Positions 5,246 through 6,970 of a stretch of 6,970 bases of DNA are shown piece after piece. The position numbers and the translations under genes were made by a program. Source of the stretch: Bacteroidota bacterium (GTDB taxonomy: Bacteria > Zhuqueibacterota > Zhuqueibacteria > Zhuqueibacterales > Geothermadaptataceae); NCBI GenBank assembly GCA_011375275.1, contig DRLW01000726.1:1-6970 (forward strand), written 5' to 3'. A model generated the notes under the pieces. It had not been told where the DNA came from. It did no database searches and saw nothing but the letters and a program-made list of their open reading frames with translations. Every line of letters starts with the position of its first letter. Positions within the stretch are counted from its first letter, which is position 1.

Positions 5246-6970
5246 ATGATATTGCGCACCTTTCTTTCTGTTTTACTCACGACCCTGTCTGCAGGATATT
5301 CCGTTCTTGCCCAGTCTGGCGATCCGATCTCCAACCCAGCATTGATTACACCTGCCGAACTCGTTCCCGGCACAGTTCATCCCATTGATTTTACTTCCGA
5401 TACGACATCTGAAAATGTGCGGATACTCGGCTCGTGGATGCTTTCTTCTCAGAATGGGAATGCCGCTGTGCAGGGCTATCGCGATGCCACAGGAACCTAC
5501 GCCTTGCTGGCCCAGACTGATATCGGGCTGGTTATCTTTAACACTGATGACCGGTCACAGCCGAGGCTGCATGCTGTTTTTTCGCGTGCTGGTGAGATGA
5601 TGAACAGCGTCACGGTTTTTGGGCAGTTTGCCCTGTGCGCGCAAAAGGCCGGGCCACTTCTGGTCGTCGATCTCACTGACCCGGGAGCCCCGCTCCTGAC
5701 CGCTGAGTACTCCGCCACTTTTACCTCGGCACACGATGTGATTCTCGCCGATACCCTGGCGGTCGTTTTGAGCACCACCGCTTCTGATTTCCCAGCCGGC
5801 GCTCACCTGCTCGATCTCTCCGACCCGGCAGCGCCCCGACAGATTGCTGCCATCACCGGCCGCGACTTCCGCAGTGCAGCATTTGCCGATGGTATCCTGT
5901 GGCTGAGCGTGAGCGGGGCGGACAGTGTGCTCGCTTATGATCTGCGCAGTCTTCCATCTGTTCAGCCTGCGGGCGGTTTTGAATTCCCCGCTCCGGCGGC
6001 GCTGACCATGAATGCGCAAGGAACGGATTTGTTCGTGGCTTCGGATTCTGCTGATGTGGGGATCGGTATCTTTGCACTGACAGGCCCGGGCACTGCGGAG
6101 CATCTCACCTCTGTCGTTGGCAACCATATTTCGGCGGCGCACGCTCTGTTCGCTCGCCAGAGCCTGTTGTTTTCTTCCGGGAAAAATAATCTCGTGCAAG
6201 TTATCGACGTTACCCGCCCGGAAGAGCCGTGGCTGGCAGGAATTTTTTCTGAAAATACCAGTCCGGCAACGACAGCGATGGTGCGTGCAGATGATGAGCC
6301 GGGGGATGGTGGTGTCAGTGTTTATGTTGAACCTGATGGCCGCACACTCTATGTCAGCGATGCCGGCAAGGGTTTGCTCATTTTCGCCTATGACGAGCCT
6401 GAGTTCCGCATTCATGGTGTCCGCACCGATGAGGTGGACTACGTCTCTGCGCAAATTTACTGGCGCACAACCCTGCCCGCAACCGGCAGCGTCGAGGTGC
6501 AAACCGAGTCCGGCGAAACCGTTGCCATCGTCAGGGCGCCGCAGCGCTCCCGGCAGCAGCGTGTGCTGGTCACCGGGCTTGAGCCGGGGACGACATACCG
6601 ATATTTTGTCTTTGCCGAGTCTGTTCGTGGCGAGCTGACACAGAGCGAGGCTTTTTCTCTGACCACACCGATGTTTGCCGGCGAAATCATCCGGCTCAAC
6701 GCAGGCGGGCCGGGTCTCGTGTTTGGCGATACCCTCTGGTCTGCTGATCAGGAGTTCAGCCAGGGTGGATTTGGTTATGACGGCGGCAGTGCTCTGAGCA
6801 GTACTGCTGATGTGACAGGCGGGCCGCGGCCGGAGCTGTTCCGCACTGCCCGGGCAGGCATGGAGAGTTACCACTTTTCACTGCGCAGCAACGGCAGGTA
6901 TCGCGTCACCCTGTATTTTTCAGAGATTGAAGAACTGGCACCCGGAACACGCGTTTTTGATGTTCTGCTC
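5246..6970 (+). CDS. Secreted LVIVD beta-propeller, FN3-like and malectin domain protein (3' end outside window)
   Basis: Open without a stop for 575 codons to the window edge. Residues 1-22 form a signal peptide (MILRTFLSVLLTTLSAGYSVLA), with likely cleavage after VLA before Gln23. Residues about 60-385 carry blades with LVIVD-type signatures: VIFNTDDRSQPRLHAVFS (96-113), LLVVDLTDPGAPLLTAEYS (138-156), HLLDLSDPAAPRQIAAITG (187-205) and VQVIDVTRPEEPWLAGIFS (317-335). Residues about 386-475 resemble a fibronectin type III domain, with the typical VTGLEPGTTYRYFVFAES (442-459). From 479 a malectin-like domain begins (IIRLNAGGPG, then SADQEFSQGG and YRVTLYFSEIEE); such domains bind carbohydrate. 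The protein probably acts outside the cytoplasm on or near glycans; no catalytic domain is visible. The start is fixed by an in-frame TAA 15 nt upstream and the signal peptide; only a distant AGGT resembles a ribosome site. A C-terminal anchoring or secretion-sorting domain may lie beyond the edge. Confidence 0.88.
   Translation, partial: MILRTFLSVLLTTLSAGYSVLAQSGDPISNPALITPAELVPGTVHPIDFTSDTTSENVRILGSWMLSSQNGNAAVQGYRDATGTYALLAQTDIGLVIFNTDDRSQPRLHAVFSRAGEMMNSVTVFGQFALCAQKAGPLLVVDLTDPGAPLLTAEYSATFTSAHDVILADTLAVVLSTTASDFPAGAHLLDLSDPAAPRQIAAITGRDFRSAAFADGILWLSVSGADSVLAYDLRSLPSVQPAGGFEFPAPAALTMNAQGTDLFVASDSADVGIGIFALTGPGTAEHLTSVVGNHISAAHALFARQSLLFSSGKNNLVQVIDVTRPEEPWLAGIFSENTSPATTAMVRADDEPGDGGVSVYVEPDGRTLYVSDAGKGLLIFAYDEPEFRIHGVRTDEVDYVSAQIYWRTTLPATGSVEVQTESGETVAIVRAPQRSRQQRVLVTGLEPGTTYRYFVFAESVRGELTQSEAFSLTTPMFAGEIIRLNAGGPGLVFGDTLWSADQEFSQGGFGYDGGSALSSTADVTGGPRPELFRTARAGMESYHFSLRSNGRYRVTLYFSEIEELAPGTRVFDVLL

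Noticed and set aside
5555..6874. 439-codon minus-strand open frame opposite the secreted-protein gene
   Set aside because: Shadow of the GC-rich plus-strand gene, which has a signal peptide and recognisable domains; the minus-strand translation has none.

Overview
The window joins part of a carrier-protein amino acid operon on the minus strand to a repeat-rich, gene-poor stretch and two plus-strand genes. Minus-strand transcription runs leftwards from about 2558: lysX (2558-1707), lysY/argC-type reductase (1710-664), a small EgtC-like class II glutamine amidotransferase (660-22), and the first eight codons of an amino acid kinase, probably lysZ (25 to the left edge). ATGA overlaps at lysX/lysY and amidotransferase/kinase and a 3-nt gap at lysY/amidotransferase indicate one translationally coupled operon. 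LysX, LysY and LysZ are successive enzymes of the LysW-mediated pathway to lysine and, in some organisms, ornithine/arginine. There the substrate is carried on the gamma-carboxyl of the C-terminal Glu of LysW. No lysW is visible in the window.

From 2559 to 3400 there is no gene. It holds a stem-loop in the presumed lysX leader (2627-2690) and three head-to-tail copies of a 95-bp repeat (2826-3110). Each copy carries two perfect hairpins. A class I SAM-dependent methyltransferase (3404-4228) follows, with a strong Shine-Dalgarno sequence. Just after it lies a fourth, diverged copy of the repeat (4263-4344), with a compensatory base-pair change in one hairpin. The methyltransferase is thus bracketed by same-orientation copies.

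From 4345 to 5245 no convincing gene was found. The stretch holds two palindromes, a possible decayed hairpin copy, and a 13-bp inverted repeat immediately before the last gene. That gene (5246 to the right edge) encodes a secreted protein with a signal peptide, LVIVD-type beta-propeller repeats, a fibronectin type III-like domain and the start of a malectin-like carbohydrate-binding domain.

The LysW-type operon, interspersed hairpin repeats and large secreted propeller/malectin protein suggest a non-proteobacterial, probably poorly cultivated bacterium, perhaps of the FCB or a neighbouring candidate phylum. This placement is inference; no ribosomal RNA or universal marker is present. The most interesting points are the EgtC-like hydrolase inside a LysW operon, since EgtC cleaves the same kind of gamma-glutamyl amide bond that joins substrate to LysW, and the two-hairpin repeat family.
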